Assembly: GCA_039029915.1 (NCBI GenBank)
Contig: JBCCFD010000508.1
Location: 1 to 5,439 of the forward strand
DNA: 5,439 nucleotides
DNA from: QQUD01 sp039029915
Lineage (GTDB): Bacteria > Chloroflexota > Anaerolineae > Promineifilales > Promineifilaceae
Direction of reading: 5' to 3'
Shown: piece after piece, positions 1 through 5,239 of the stretch
Position numbering within the stretch: position 1 is the stretch's first letter
How the letters are laid out: every line of letters begins with the position of its first letter
Made by a program: the position numbers and the translations under genes
Notes under the pieces: model-generated
Told to the model about the DNA's origin: nothing
The model's database searches: none
Seen by the model: the letters and a program-made list of their open reading frames with translations, nothing else

Positions 1-63
1 GATGAAGCCTCATATCTCAATGCCAGCATTATCCCAATAGATGGCGGTATGATCGCCCTCTAA
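1..63 (+). CDS. Short-chain dehydrogenase/reductase, C-terminal end (partial)
   Basis: The window opens inside a gene. Frame 1 reads 20 residues, then TAA at 61-63. The tail reads EASYLNASIIPIDGGMIAL, matching the classical SDR C-terminus (usually EASYVTG..I.VDGGM), which forms the last beta strand and the subunit-interface loop. SDRs of this type are soluble NAD(P)(H)-dependent oxidoreductases, such as FabG-like 3-oxoacyl reductases and sugar or alcohol dehydrogenases. The catalytic Ser-Tyr-Lys and the Rossmann glycine motif lie outside the window, so substrate and cofactor cannot be judged. The usual Thr-Gly after the Tyr is replaced by Leu-Asn-Ala here, a mild deviation. A stem-loop follows 22 bp after the stop, so this is probably the end of a transcription unit. 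The family call is fairly secure despite the short length; any specific enzyme name would be a guess. Confidence 0.8.
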   Translation, partial: DEASYLNASIIPIDGGMIAL

Positions 64-85
64 GGTTGATCATATTCTTTTTTTG

Positions 86-126
86 ACACCTCTGAAGCTT
101 AGAAGTAGGCAAAAGCTCAGAGGTGT
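86..126 (+). terminator. Stem-loop after the SDR gene, probable intrinsic terminator
   Basis: Left arm 86-100 (ACACCTCTGAAGCTT) pairs with right arm 113-126 (AAGCTCAGAGGTGT): 14 base pairs with one bulged A and a 12-nt loop. It is followed by the T-rich stretch TTGCTTTAT, a mediocre U tract. It lies between the SDR stop at 63 and the DUF427 start at 166, where a rightward terminator is expected. A T-run sits upstream of the hairpin (77-84) instead of an A-run, so it does not look bidirectional. Confidence 0.55.
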
Positions 127-165
127 TTGCTTTATACAACACATCCATATTAAGGAAAATGAATA

Positions 166-906
166 ATGGCAAGACAACTTTGGAAATTTGAAGAAACTCA
201 TCGTTGGGTGCGCGCCGTAAGCCACAATGTGACTGTGGCTGAGAGCAAAAACCCCATGATTTTGATTGAAAGCCAGGGGGAACAAGATTATTATTTTGCA
301 AAAGCTGATGTTCGAGAAGACCTGCTCGTCCCATCGACACATCAAGAGTCAAGTGGCTATCGAGGGTTGAAACGATTTTGGCATCTCAAAGCCAACGGTC
401 ATACGATAGAAAATGCCGCTTGGAGCTATATGCCAAAAGAAAATCGACCTAATTTATCAAATTACATTGCTTTCGATTGGAAAAAGATGGATCATTGGTA
501 TGAAGAAACAGAAGAAGTTTTTTACCATGCCCGCAATCCATATCATCGCGTTGATTTTATTAACAGCGAGAGACATGTTGTTGTTCAAGTTGATGGCGTC
601 AAGGTTGCTGAAACAAACACACCGTTGTTAGTATTTGAAACGACATTGACACCCCGAATTTATATTCCACAATCTGATGTTGACCGCACCTATTTAACGC
701 CGAATGCGCTTCAAACACACTGTCCCTACAAAGGTGATGCATCTTACTATTCAATTGAGATTCATGGTAAAACGTATGAAAATGCCGTCTGGTATTATCC
801 GAACCCTATCCCCGAAGCGCCTCGATTGAAGGGGACGATGGCTTTTTGGCCTGAAAAAGACCAGCAGATTCAATTGATCGTAGATGGAGAACCGTTTCCG
901 AAATAA
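166..906 (+). CDS. Tandem DUF427 (NTP_transf_9-type) domain protein
   Basis: A 246-residue soluble protein made of two DUF427 modules. The N-terminal module covers about residues 13-116 and the C-terminal one about 129-243. The second carries the clear family signature: a conserved RNPYHRVD lead-in at 123-130, DG..VAET at 143-150, L.ET.L..R.YIP at 157-168, CPYKG at 186-190, and AVWYYPNPIPEA at 207-218. The first follows the same order (VAES 24-27, YYFAKADV 42-49, AAWSYMP 84-90, YIAF 100-103) but has GYRGLKRFW where CPYKG should be, so it lacks the cysteine. Two-domain DUF427 proteins are common in actinobacteria, Chloroflexota, proteobacteria and fungi, usually near 250 aa, so this is full length. 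The biochemical function of the family is not established. The ATG at 166 has AAGGAA at 152-157, 8 nt upstream. Hairpins flank the gene on both sides, so it may be a single-gene unit. Confidence 0.9.
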   Translation: MARQLWKFEETHRWVRAVSHNVTVAESKNPMILIESQGEQDYYFAKADVREDLLVPSTHQESSGYRGLKRFWHLKANGHTIENAAWSYMPKENRPNLSNYIAFDWKKMDHWYEETEEVFYHARNPYHRVDFINSERHVVVQVDGVKVAETNTPLLVFETTLTPRIYIPQSDVDRTYLTPNALQTHCPYKGDASYYSIEIHGKTYENAVWYYPNPIPEAPRLKGTMAFWPEKDQQIQLIVDGEPFPK

Positions 907-917
907 TCTGAATAGCG

Positions 918-946
918 ACATACGAAGTTTTTTAAACTTCGTATGT
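918..946 (+). terminator. Perfect 13-bp hairpin between the DUF427 and esterase genes
   Basis: ACATACGAAGTTT (918-930) and AAACTTCGTATGT (934-946) are exact inverted repeats around a TTT loop, 11 bp after the DUF427 stop. The stem is strong, but the sequence after it (TAAGAGCAC) has no T tract. It could be a terminator that works without one, a transcript-end stabiliser, or a pause site. It also sits 21 bp before the esterase start, so it would lie in the leader of any read-through mRNA. Confidence 0.5.
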
Positions 947-966
947 TAAGAGCACTGTAAATACTG

Positions 967-1689
967 ATGACGCAAATATTGGAAAAACTAGGTAGATTTT
1001 TTAACGGCCGTTCTGCTCAGGACAAGACCCTCAAAGTGAATGGGGAGCGGTTGCCCTATCTTGAAATCAATGTTCCTGAGGAAAAAGGGGTGCCAATACT
1101 TATCGGGATTCATGGGTTTGGCGCTGATGAATCCCAAATGCAAACCTTGGTCAATATTAAACTTTCTCAGCCTTATATTTATATCGCTTTAAGAGGGTTT
1201 TATAAGCACCCGACCGGCGGTTTTGCTTGGTTTCCTATTGAAGTTGATGCTGGCAACATCCAGTTTGATCGAACCGTCGTGGCTGAATCTTTAGCAAAAA
1301 TTGATGCGTTTATCAAAACGGCCGTTTTGCACTACGAAGCCGATCCGACAAATGTCTTCTTTGTGGGTTACAGTCAAGGTGGGGCTTCAGCTTTGTCCTA
1401 CCTTTTACGGCACCCCGAAACGGTAAAAGGGGTTGTATCCACTGCCGGTAACCTGCTTGAAACTTCAGTCGGTGAATTTCAAAATGATGCTTTACGAGAG
1501 AAATCATTATTTATTGGCTTTGGCACTTTAGACCCACTTATCAATCAAGAACAGATTGAGGATATCAAGACCGAATTTGAAACCCTGGGGGTCGATGTTG
1601 TTTTGAAAAGTTATAAGATCCCCCATGTGGTTTCCCAAACGGAAGTGCAAGATATTCAAGATTGGCTTGAAAGGATTATTTCAAAGTAA
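967..1689 (+). CDS. Alpha/beta-hydrolase, phospholipase/carboxylesterase family (Abhydrolase_2-like)
   Basis: A 240-residue serine hydrolase with the complete catalytic set. The oxyanion-hole segment is GIHGFGADES at 47-56. The nucleophile elbow is GYSQGG at 134-139 with Ser136. The acid is probably Asp189 in GTLDPLI, and the base His220 in KIPHVVS. The GxSxGG elbow and overall length match the carboxylesterase/lysophospholipase group (YpfH- and EstB-like), which hydrolyses short acyl esters; the physiological substrate cannot be read from the sequence. There is no signal peptide or membrane segment, so it is expected in the cytoplasm. The ATG at 967 is the first start after an in-frame TAA at 958-960, but no Shine-Dalgarno sequence is visible before it. 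Initiation may be weak, or occur on a leader shortened after the 918-946 hairpin. It contains two ACGGCCGT octamers, one inside the 14-bp palindrome AAAACGGCCGTTTT (1315-1328). It is followed by a 94-bp gap before the MFS gene. Confidence 0.9.
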   Translation: MTQILEKLGRFFNGRSAQDKTLKVNGERLPYLEINVPEEKGVPILIGIHGFGADESQMQTLVNIKLSQPYIYIALRGFYKHPTGGFAWFPIEVDAGNIQFDRTVVAESLAKIDAFIKTAVLHYEADPTNVFFVGYSQGGASALSYLLRHPETVKGVVSTAGNLLETSVGEFQNDALREKSLFIGFGTLDPLINQEQIEDIKTEFETLGVDVVLKSYKIPHVVSQTEVQDIQDWLERIISK

Positions 1690-1711
1690 TCTGATTTCAA
1701 ATTTTTTCGTA

Positions 1712-1785
1712 AAAATCGATCGCTAAAATTAAAAAAGTTGATATGCTTCTGGGATTGTTATTAGAGAAGCGAGGCGATCGATTTT
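1712..1785 (+). promoter_or_regulatory. Inverted repeat enclosing the leader and start codon of the MFS gene
   Basis: AAAATCGATCGC (1712-1723) and GCGATCGATTTT (1774-1785) are exact 12-bp inverted repeats separated by 50 bp. Inside, GCTTCT (1745-1750) and AGAAGC (1765-1770) form a nested 6-bp stem. The right arm runs from the end of the probable ribosome site (GAGG, 1771-1774) through the first two bases of the TTG start at 1784. If the whole stretch is transcribed, the fold would hide the initiation region. If transcription starts inside it, the arms could be an operator pair. A weak -35-like TTGATA lies at 1738-1743, with no convincing -10. The pairing is seen directly; its function is inferred. 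Confidence 0.45.
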
Positions 1786-3115
1786 GGACAACCAACCATC
1801 AATCAAAAACAGACCGTTACGATGGGTGTTGCAACTAGACAAGCCCATTAAAATCTTAAATCAGGAAGAAGCAAAAGCAGCTCAGTCTGATAACTTTTTG
1901 TGGAATCTGATATTCAACTCTTTTGATGTCGTTTTTTTCATGGGCGGCATCAGTGTTTTATCAGCGACAACCATCCTCCCCTTATTCGTTAGCAAACTAA
2001 CTGATAGCACCATCCCTATTGCCCTTGTTGCCATGATCTCGCAGGGGGGCTTTTTTCTGCCTCAGCTTTTTACTGCCAATTTCATTGAAAGACTGCATCA
2101 TAAAAAGCCAGTTGTGGTTAGTTTAGGCTTTTGGACAGAACGCCTGCCGGCACTACTGCTGATTGTAGCGCCACTCATCGCATTGCAAGCGCCTATGACG
2201 GCGCTGGTATCGTTTCTTTTGATTTATGCGTGGTTCAATTTAGGGGGTGGGGTGATAGCACCAGCATGGCAGGATATGGTTGCCCGCTGTTTTCCTGTTG
2301 AGCGGCGCGGTCGTTTTTTTGGCAGCACGATGTTTTTAGGGGCATTAATTGGTGTGGGGGCGGCCAGCGTAGCCGGACGCGTGCTTGATGAAATTGCTTT
2401 TCCAAACAATTTTTTGCTCATCTTTGCGGTTGCCGGGGGATCTATTTTTTTGAGCTGGGTATTTATTGCTCAAACCCGAGAGCCAATTGAGGCGGCTGAC
2501 GTGCCAGAACTGACTATTAGGCAATATCTGGCAGAATTGCCTAGCCTGTTGCGTCGAGACACAAACTTTAGAAATTTTCTTGTTGCCCGATTTGTTTTGG
2601 CAATTGCTGAACTGGGCAGCGGCTTTTTAACGGTTGCGGCCATCCAAATATGGGGCATTGCTGACAGCATGGTGGCTACCTTCACTACAGCGATGCTTAT
2701 TGGGCAAACGACCGGTAGTTTGTTGATGGGATTTTTAGCCGATCGATATGGTCATCGGTTGTCTTTAGAAATTTCAGCCATAACGGCCGTTTTTGCCTTT
2801 GGACTTGCTTGGCTATCACCCAATCCCACCTGGTTTGTGGCGGTATTCTTCCTGCTCGGCTTTTTCAACGGTGCGCGTATTGTTTCTGGTTTAATGGTTG
2901 TATTAGAGTTTGCCCAACCGGAAAAGCGGCCTACTTATGTGGGGATTACCAATACATTATCTGGCATTGGCAGTATTATTGCCCCTCTACTAGGGGCCTT
3001 GCTTGTACTGGTTGGTTTTGACTGGGTGTTTCTGGCCAGCATGATAGCTAGCCTCATTGCCGTCTTGATGCTCCGCTTTTGGGTCAAGGAACCACGTTTT
3101 ACTAAATCAAGCTGA
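1784..3115 (+). CDS. Major facilitator superfamily (MFS) transporter
   Basis: A 443-residue polytopic membrane protein. A cytoplasmic N-terminal tail of about 45 residues is followed by around twelve hydrophobic segments, roughly 46-70, 76-98, 107-130, 135-160, 177-199, 207-229, 263-290, 297-318, 327-345, 349-370, 390-411 and 413-432. A longer charged loop (230-262) separates the two six-helix halves, as usual in MFS. The MFS loop motif is clear between helices 8 and 9 (GFLADRYGHR, 316-325) and degenerate between helices 2 and 3 (about 97-110). PVERRGRFFGS (171-181) is a conserved-looking loop between helices 4 and 5. It should be a proton-coupled or facilitated carrier in the cytoplasmic membrane. 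The substrate is not predictable, and drug or metabolite efflux is only the commonest guess for this type. The start is TTG at 1784, with GAGG 9 nt upstream and an in-frame stop at 1739. No Met occurs until residue 53, already in helix 1, so TTG is strongly favoured. Confidence 0.92.
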   Translation: MDNQPSIKNRPLRWVLQLDKPIKILNQEEAKAAQSDNFLWNLIFNSFDVVFFMGGISVLSATTILPLFVSKLTDSTIPIALVAMISQGGFFLPQLFTANFIERLHHKKPVVVSLGFWTERLPALLLIVAPLIALQAPMTALVSFLLIYAWFNLGGGVIAPAWQDMVARCFPVERRGRFFGSTMFLGALIGVGAASVAGRVLDEIAFPNNFLLIFAVAGGSIFLSWVFIAQTREPIEAADVPELTIRQYLAELPSLLRRDTNFRNFLVARFVLAIAELGSGFLTVAAIQIWGIADSMVATFTTAMLIGQTTGSLLMGFLADRYGHRLSLEISAITAVFAFGLAWLSPNPTWFVAVFFLLGFFNGARIVSGLMVVLEFAQPEKRPTYVGITNTLSGIGSIIAPLLGALLVLVGFDWVFLASMIASLIAVLMLRFWVKEPRFTKSS

Positions 3116-3165
3116 AATGTGTGACTTTATTAACCCAGCGGTGTCCAATTTTAGGTAGTCAGATG

Positions 3166-3315
3166 TCATCGGCAAATTGTGGTGACCCCGTAATTTAATT
3201 TGTAAATTATTTCACAATTTTGCCGTTCAATATTTTCCAGATTCTCTTTTAAATGTTGCCAATAATTATGATTGACATCTCTGGCTTTCAAGGCATACTG
3301 TAGTACGTGGAATTT
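3166..3315 (-). pseudogene. Coding-like fragment, 49 codons, probable gene remnant
   Basis: Reading leftward from just after a TAA at 3318-3316, 49 codons stay open to TGA at 3168-3166. The translation is protein-like, with an amphipathic, charged helical middle (residues 9-31, beginning LKARDVNHNYWQHLKEN) and an aromatic-rich start (KFHVLQYALK). No ATG or GTG is present; only a TTG (residue 9) could start it, with no good ribosome site. All three frames between this fragment and the leftward open frame at 3439-3651 contain stops, so the two could be pieces of one degraded gene, but this is not shown. I do not recognise the family. In such AT-rich DNA a run of this length can arise by chance. 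Confidence 0.25.
3171..3224 (+). terminator. Nested stem-loop downstream of the MFS gene
   Basis: GGCAAATTGTG (3171-3181) pairs with CACAATTTTGCC (3213-3224) with one bulge. Inside it TAATTTA (3191-3197) pairs with TAAATTA (3203-3209) around a 5-nt loop. It begins 56 bp past the MFS stop and is the first sizeable structure there, so it could end that transcript. The following sequence (GTTCAATATTTTCC) is only loosely T-rich. Its left arm overlaps the end of the minus-strand coding-like fragment. Confidence 0.3.
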
Positions 3316-3425
3316 TTATTATCATTAAAATTTGCCTTTATTACTTTGTTACCAAAGTTTTTAAATATTTCTACTTTGGAAAATTTAAAATTTCTTATGT
3401 AACGAAGTATTTAATGGGGAACTAA

Positions 3426-3449
3426 AAGCTGTTTGAAATTAAACAGCTT
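3426..3449 (-). terminator. 9-bp hairpin, leftward-oriented
   Basis: AAGCTGTTT (3426-3434) and AAACAGCTT (3441-3449) are exact inverted repeats with a 6-nt loop. Read leftward, the stem is followed by TTTAGTT, a short T-rich tail; read rightward it is followed by CGCAAAAG. It overlaps the TAA (3441-3439) of the small leftward open frame. That placement would suit an intrinsic terminator if the frame is a real gene. Confidence 0.35.
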
Positions 3450-3651
3450 CGCAAAAGTTTTGTTCTCCTGAAAGTAAATCACGTCTAGCTCTGAGTAATT
3501 CATATTTCTTTTTGTGTTTTACTTGGGCATAAAACAAACCTAAATGTAAAAATGACCCTGTGTGTTTATGCCTCTTTGCAAATAAGTAATTTTTAATGAA
3601 ACCCACTTTTCCATCTAAATTGAGTGTAAACTGCTTTGCAAAATCATCCAT
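3439..3651 (-). CDS. Small hypothetical protein, doubtful
   Basis: A 70-codon leftward open frame from ATG (3651-3649) to TAA (3441-3439), not overlapped by any convincing plus-strand gene. The product would be basic and soluble, with a Lys/His/Arg-rich centre and C-terminal part (KRHKHTG at 26-32, VKHKKKYELLRARRDLL at 44-60), no membrane segment and no Cys-pair motif. I recognise no family. For: a hairpin with a T-rich tail lies exactly at its stop, and the composition is protein-like. Against: no Shine-Dalgarno before the ATG, AT-rich codons unlike its neighbours, and a length that chance can produce in AT-rich DNA. It could be a real small gene, the surviving piece of a decayed gene, or spurious. 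Confidence 0.3.
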   Translation of the reverse strand: MDDFAKQFTLNLDGKVGFIKNYLFAKRHKHTGSFLHLGLFYAQVKHKKKYELLRARRDLLSGEQNFCEAV

Positions 3652-3714
3652 TTTGGACGTTTTTGTATCTTTGTAATTTACTCATTCAGTTTAGTTATCT
3701 AGGATTTCTTGGTA

Positions 3715-4260
3715 ATGAGTACCTTTTTTGTATTGTTATTAGCGCACCTGCTGGGTGACTTTCCTCTTCAAACAAATCGAATCTTCAGAATGAAGCTAGC
3801 TAGCAAGCGCGGCTTATCGCTTCATATTGCGATTCATGTGGTAACGGCCGCCGTTCTCATTGAGAGCTGGTGGCAACATTGGGTTCTTCTTCTCGTTTAT
3901 GCTGTTGTCCACTTCCTGACGGATTACATCAAAATTCGCCTACAGGAACCGGGTAAACCGCTGACGGTTGGGTTTATTTGGGATCAAATTGCGCACGTGG
4001 TTGCTATTGCTGGGTTTGCGTGGTGGCAACCCAATATCCAATCTATTCTGCCGCCGTGGGTCGTGATAATTGCGGTCTTCTTGGCAATATTCCCCGCGGT
4101 TATGATGTTGATGTGGGTATGGGCAAATGATCACTATATTGAACAGCGCAGCATATCGAGCAACGTGGAGTGGATTAGCAAAAAGCTGCTGCCAATTTCC
4201 CAGCGATTTGGTTGGGGAATAATGATTGCGTTATTTTTGTTTGGAATTATATTCAATTAG
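3715..4260 (+). CDS. DUF3307 family integral membrane protein
   Basis: A 181-residue membrane protein. The N-terminus carries the family hallmark LLLAHLLGDFPLQT (7-20). It is followed by a short basic segment (RMKLASKRG, 25-33), then LHIAIHVVTAAV (36-47), VVHFLTDYIK (64-73) and FIWDQIAHV (87-95). The conserved His and Asp residues in these helices (H11, D15, H37, H41, H66, D70, D90, H94) are typical of the family and suggest polar or metal-binding sites in the membrane, but the function is unknown. Further hydrophobic segments lie at about 112-137 and 168-180. I choose ATG at 3715, with AGGA at 3701-3704 ten bases upstream. An in-frame TTG at 3709 would add two residues but sits only 4 nt from AGGA. 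The gene stands alone after the AT-rich gap and converges on the thioredoxin-fold gene with 4 bp between stops, leaving no room for a terminator. It carries one imperfect copy of the octamer (AACGGCCG, 3843-3850). Confidence 0.85.
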   Translation: MSTFFVLLLAHLLGDFPLQTNRIFRMKLASKRGLSLHIAIHVVTAAVLIESWWQHWVLLLVYAVVHFLTDYIKIRLQEPGKPLTVGFIWDQIAHVVAIAGFAWWQPNIQSILPPWVVIIAVFLAIFPAVMMLMWVWANDHYIEQRSISSNVEWISKKLLPISQRFGWGIMIALFLFGIIFN

Positions 4261-4264
4261 ATTG

Positions 4265-5050
4265 CTATTGTGGTGACCGCAGTTCTTTTGTGAGCTTATG
4301 ATCTTCGCCTAGCAGGGCAAAGATGCCATTAATTCCGTTCATTGTGACATCAGCATCAATCTCTTCACCAACTTCTAGGGCTTGATTAAGTGATTCTATT
4401 GCTTGACGAGGGTTCTTTTTGCGGAGGGCGGATACGGCCGTTTGATAAAGTTGGTCTAGCTCATCTAATCCAGTTAGGGCGTCCCCATCATCTAAATCAT
4501 AAATGAATTTTGCCAATTTTGTGAGGGCGTCTGTCTCGGATGTTACGGCCGTTTCTGGCAACCCATCAAGCATCAAAAACGCCTCAAAACCACGTCCTTT
4601 TCGCAAATGTTTTTTGGCCAACTCTACCCGTTGCAACCCATCTAAATTCTTCATCTGTGGCGGCGGTGGTGGCAAAATTTTATTGGCCTCATCCGCAAAC
4701 TTGCGAATAGTTGATTCTGGCAGGTTGCCGGTAAACTCGCCAATCACCTGACCATTTCGAAACATTTTCACAGCTGGGATACTCCGAATCTGATATTTTG
4801 CCGCAGAGCGTTTATTACTCTCAGTATTTAACTTCGCTAAAATAAATTCGCTTTTTGGGTCCTCTGCAATTCTTTCCAAAACTGGCCCTAACTGTCGGCA
4901 CGGTACACACCACGATGCCCAAAAATCAACCATGACTGGAGTTTTGTAGGAGCGGCGAATGACTTGGTATTCAAAATTTGAATCGCCAATATCAATAATT
5001 GCATACCGCTTTTCTTCTTTGTTTCGTTTAAAAAGTGAGAGCCATTTCAT
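4265..5050 (-). CDS. Thioredoxin-domain protein with C-terminal helical region, CnoX/YbbN-like
   Basis: A 261-residue protein. After a basic N-terminus (1-16) comes a thioredoxin domain at about 18-125: VDFWASWCVPCRQLGP at 41-56 with redox pair Cys48/Cys51, and the cis-proline loop RSIPAVKMF at 89-97 (Pro92). A pentaproline linker (127-131) joins it to an all-helical region (about 136-257). Spacing and ending (AIESLNQALEVGEEID, 217-232) match the TPR-like tail of co-chaperones of the YbbN/CnoX type (E. coli protein about 284 aa). Those proteins hold unfolded clients and pass them to GroEL or DnaK. E. coli CnoX lacks the CxxC pair whereas many other bacterial members keep it, as here, so this one may also reduce or exchange disulfides. 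Start: ATG at 5050-5048 with GAGGAA 5 nt upstream. An ATG at 5149 would add 33 residues unlike the family and lies inside a hairpin. It faces the YpdA-like gene head to head and carries two ACGGCCGT octamers. Confidence 0.88.
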   Translation of the reverse strand: MKWLSLFKRNKEEKRYAIIDIGDSNFEYQVIRRSYKTPVMVDFWASWCVPCRQLGPVLERIAEDPKSEFILAKLNTESNKRSAAKYQIRSIPAVKMFRNGQVIGEFTGNLPESTIRKFADEANKILPPPPPQMKNLDGLQRVELAKKHLRKGRGFEAFLMLDGLPETAVTSETDALTKLAKFIYDLDDGDALTGLDELDQLYQTAVSALRKKNPRQAIESLNQALEVGEEIDADVTMNGINGIFALLGEDHKLTKELRSPQ

Positions 5051-5055
5051 AATAT

Positions 5056-5061
5056 TTCCTC
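5056..5061 (-). promoter_or_regulatory. Ribosome binding site that decides the thioredoxin-fold start
   Basis: On the minus strand GAGGAA lies 5 nt before the ATG at 5050. It is the best Shine-Dalgarno match in this gene's leader, and it is why the 261-residue start is preferred over the upstream ATG at 5149. Confidence 0.75.
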
Positions 5062-5139
5062 GAAATAAGGGTTCTGAAGGTTCTAAATTGAATATTCGGA
5101 ACTTCGTTTCACTTAAGCAAGTTGAGTAAAAATTTTTAA

Positions 5140-5165
5140 AATAGGCCATTTGGATTTGGCCTATT
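5140..5165 (-). promoter_or_regulatory. Leader stem-loop with T-rich tail (possible attenuator)
   Basis: AATAGGCCA (5140-5148) and TGGCCTATT (5157-5165) are exact inverted repeats with an 8-nt loop. Read leftward, toward the thioredoxin-fold gene, the stem is followed directly by TTAAAAATTTTT, which resembles an intrinsic terminator tail. No leftward gene lies upstream for it to terminate, since the neighbour runs rightward. It may be a leader attenuator, an operator, or a block on antisense transcription leaving the divergent promoter region. The function is inferred. Confidence 0.4.
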
Positions 5166-5180
5166 CTTCACCTAAGAGCT

Positions 5181-5222
5181 ATTTTAGCAGAACAAGCTTG
5201 CTGTCAGACTGTAAGCTAAAAT
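5181..5222 (+). promoter_or_regulatory. Inverted repeat upstream of the YpdA-like gene
   Basis: ATTTTAGC (5181-5188) and GCTAAAAT (5215-5222) are exact 8-bp inverted repeats separated by 26 bp that contain the palindrome CAAGCTTG (5193-5200). It ends 8 bp before GGAG (5230-5233). It could be a regulator site in the divergent region or an mRNA hairpin. A loose promoter (TTGGCC 5156-5161, then TATTTT 5180-5185, spacing 18) overlaps it but is weak. Confidence 0.3.
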
Positions 5223-5239
5223 CCAAAGCGGAGAAAATT

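Larger units (their letters stand above)
3116..3714. other. AT-rich intergenic stretch with no secure gene
   Basis: About 600 bp between the MFS and DUF3307 genes. The part from 3301 to 3420 has only about 27 G or C in 120 bases, against about 53% in a sampled part of the MFS gene (2281-2340). The plus strand is closed by frequent stops in all frames. On the minus strand there are two coding-like stretches (3166-3315 and 3439-3651), described separately. Small hairpins occur at 3171-3224, 3343-3358 (6-bp stem ACTTTG/CAAAGT, then TTTT on the plus strand) and 3426-3449. I see no terminal inverted repeats, target-site duplication or recognisable transposase motif. It could be a decayed insertion, a lost gene or a horizontally acquired scrap. 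Confidence 0.6.

Noticed and set aside
29..352. Leftward open frames (107 and 91 codons) over the SDR end and DUF427 start.
   Set aside because: They are antisense to a strongly recognised DUF427 gene and run through the 86-126 hairpin; they have no ribosome site or recognisable domain.
3343..3362. Small hairpin ACTTTG/CAAAGT followed by TTTT.
   Set aside because: The stem has only 6 bp and is AT-rich, it lies over 200 bp from the nearest gene end, and such structures are common by chance in this composition.
3116..3714. Possible insertion sequence or CRISPR array in the AT-rich gap.
   Set aside because: I found no terminal inverted repeats, flanking target duplication, transposase motif or regularly spaced repeats.
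3709..3714. TTG at 3709 as the start of the DUF3307 gene.
   Set aside because: It is only 4 nt from AGGA, whereas the ATG at 3715 has workable spacing and puts the conserved LLLAHLLGDF at the usual distance from the N-terminus.
3176..4278. A 12-bp direct repeat ATTGTGGTGACC at 3176-3187 and 4267-4278.
   Set aside because: About one 12-mer match is expected by chance in a window this long, and the flanks do not extend it.
5051..5149. Upstream ATG at 5149 that would lengthen the thioredoxin-fold protein by 33 residues.
   Set aside because: The extension does not look like the family, has no ribosome site, and starts inside the 5140-5165 hairpin; the ATG at 5050 has GAGGAA at ideal spacing.
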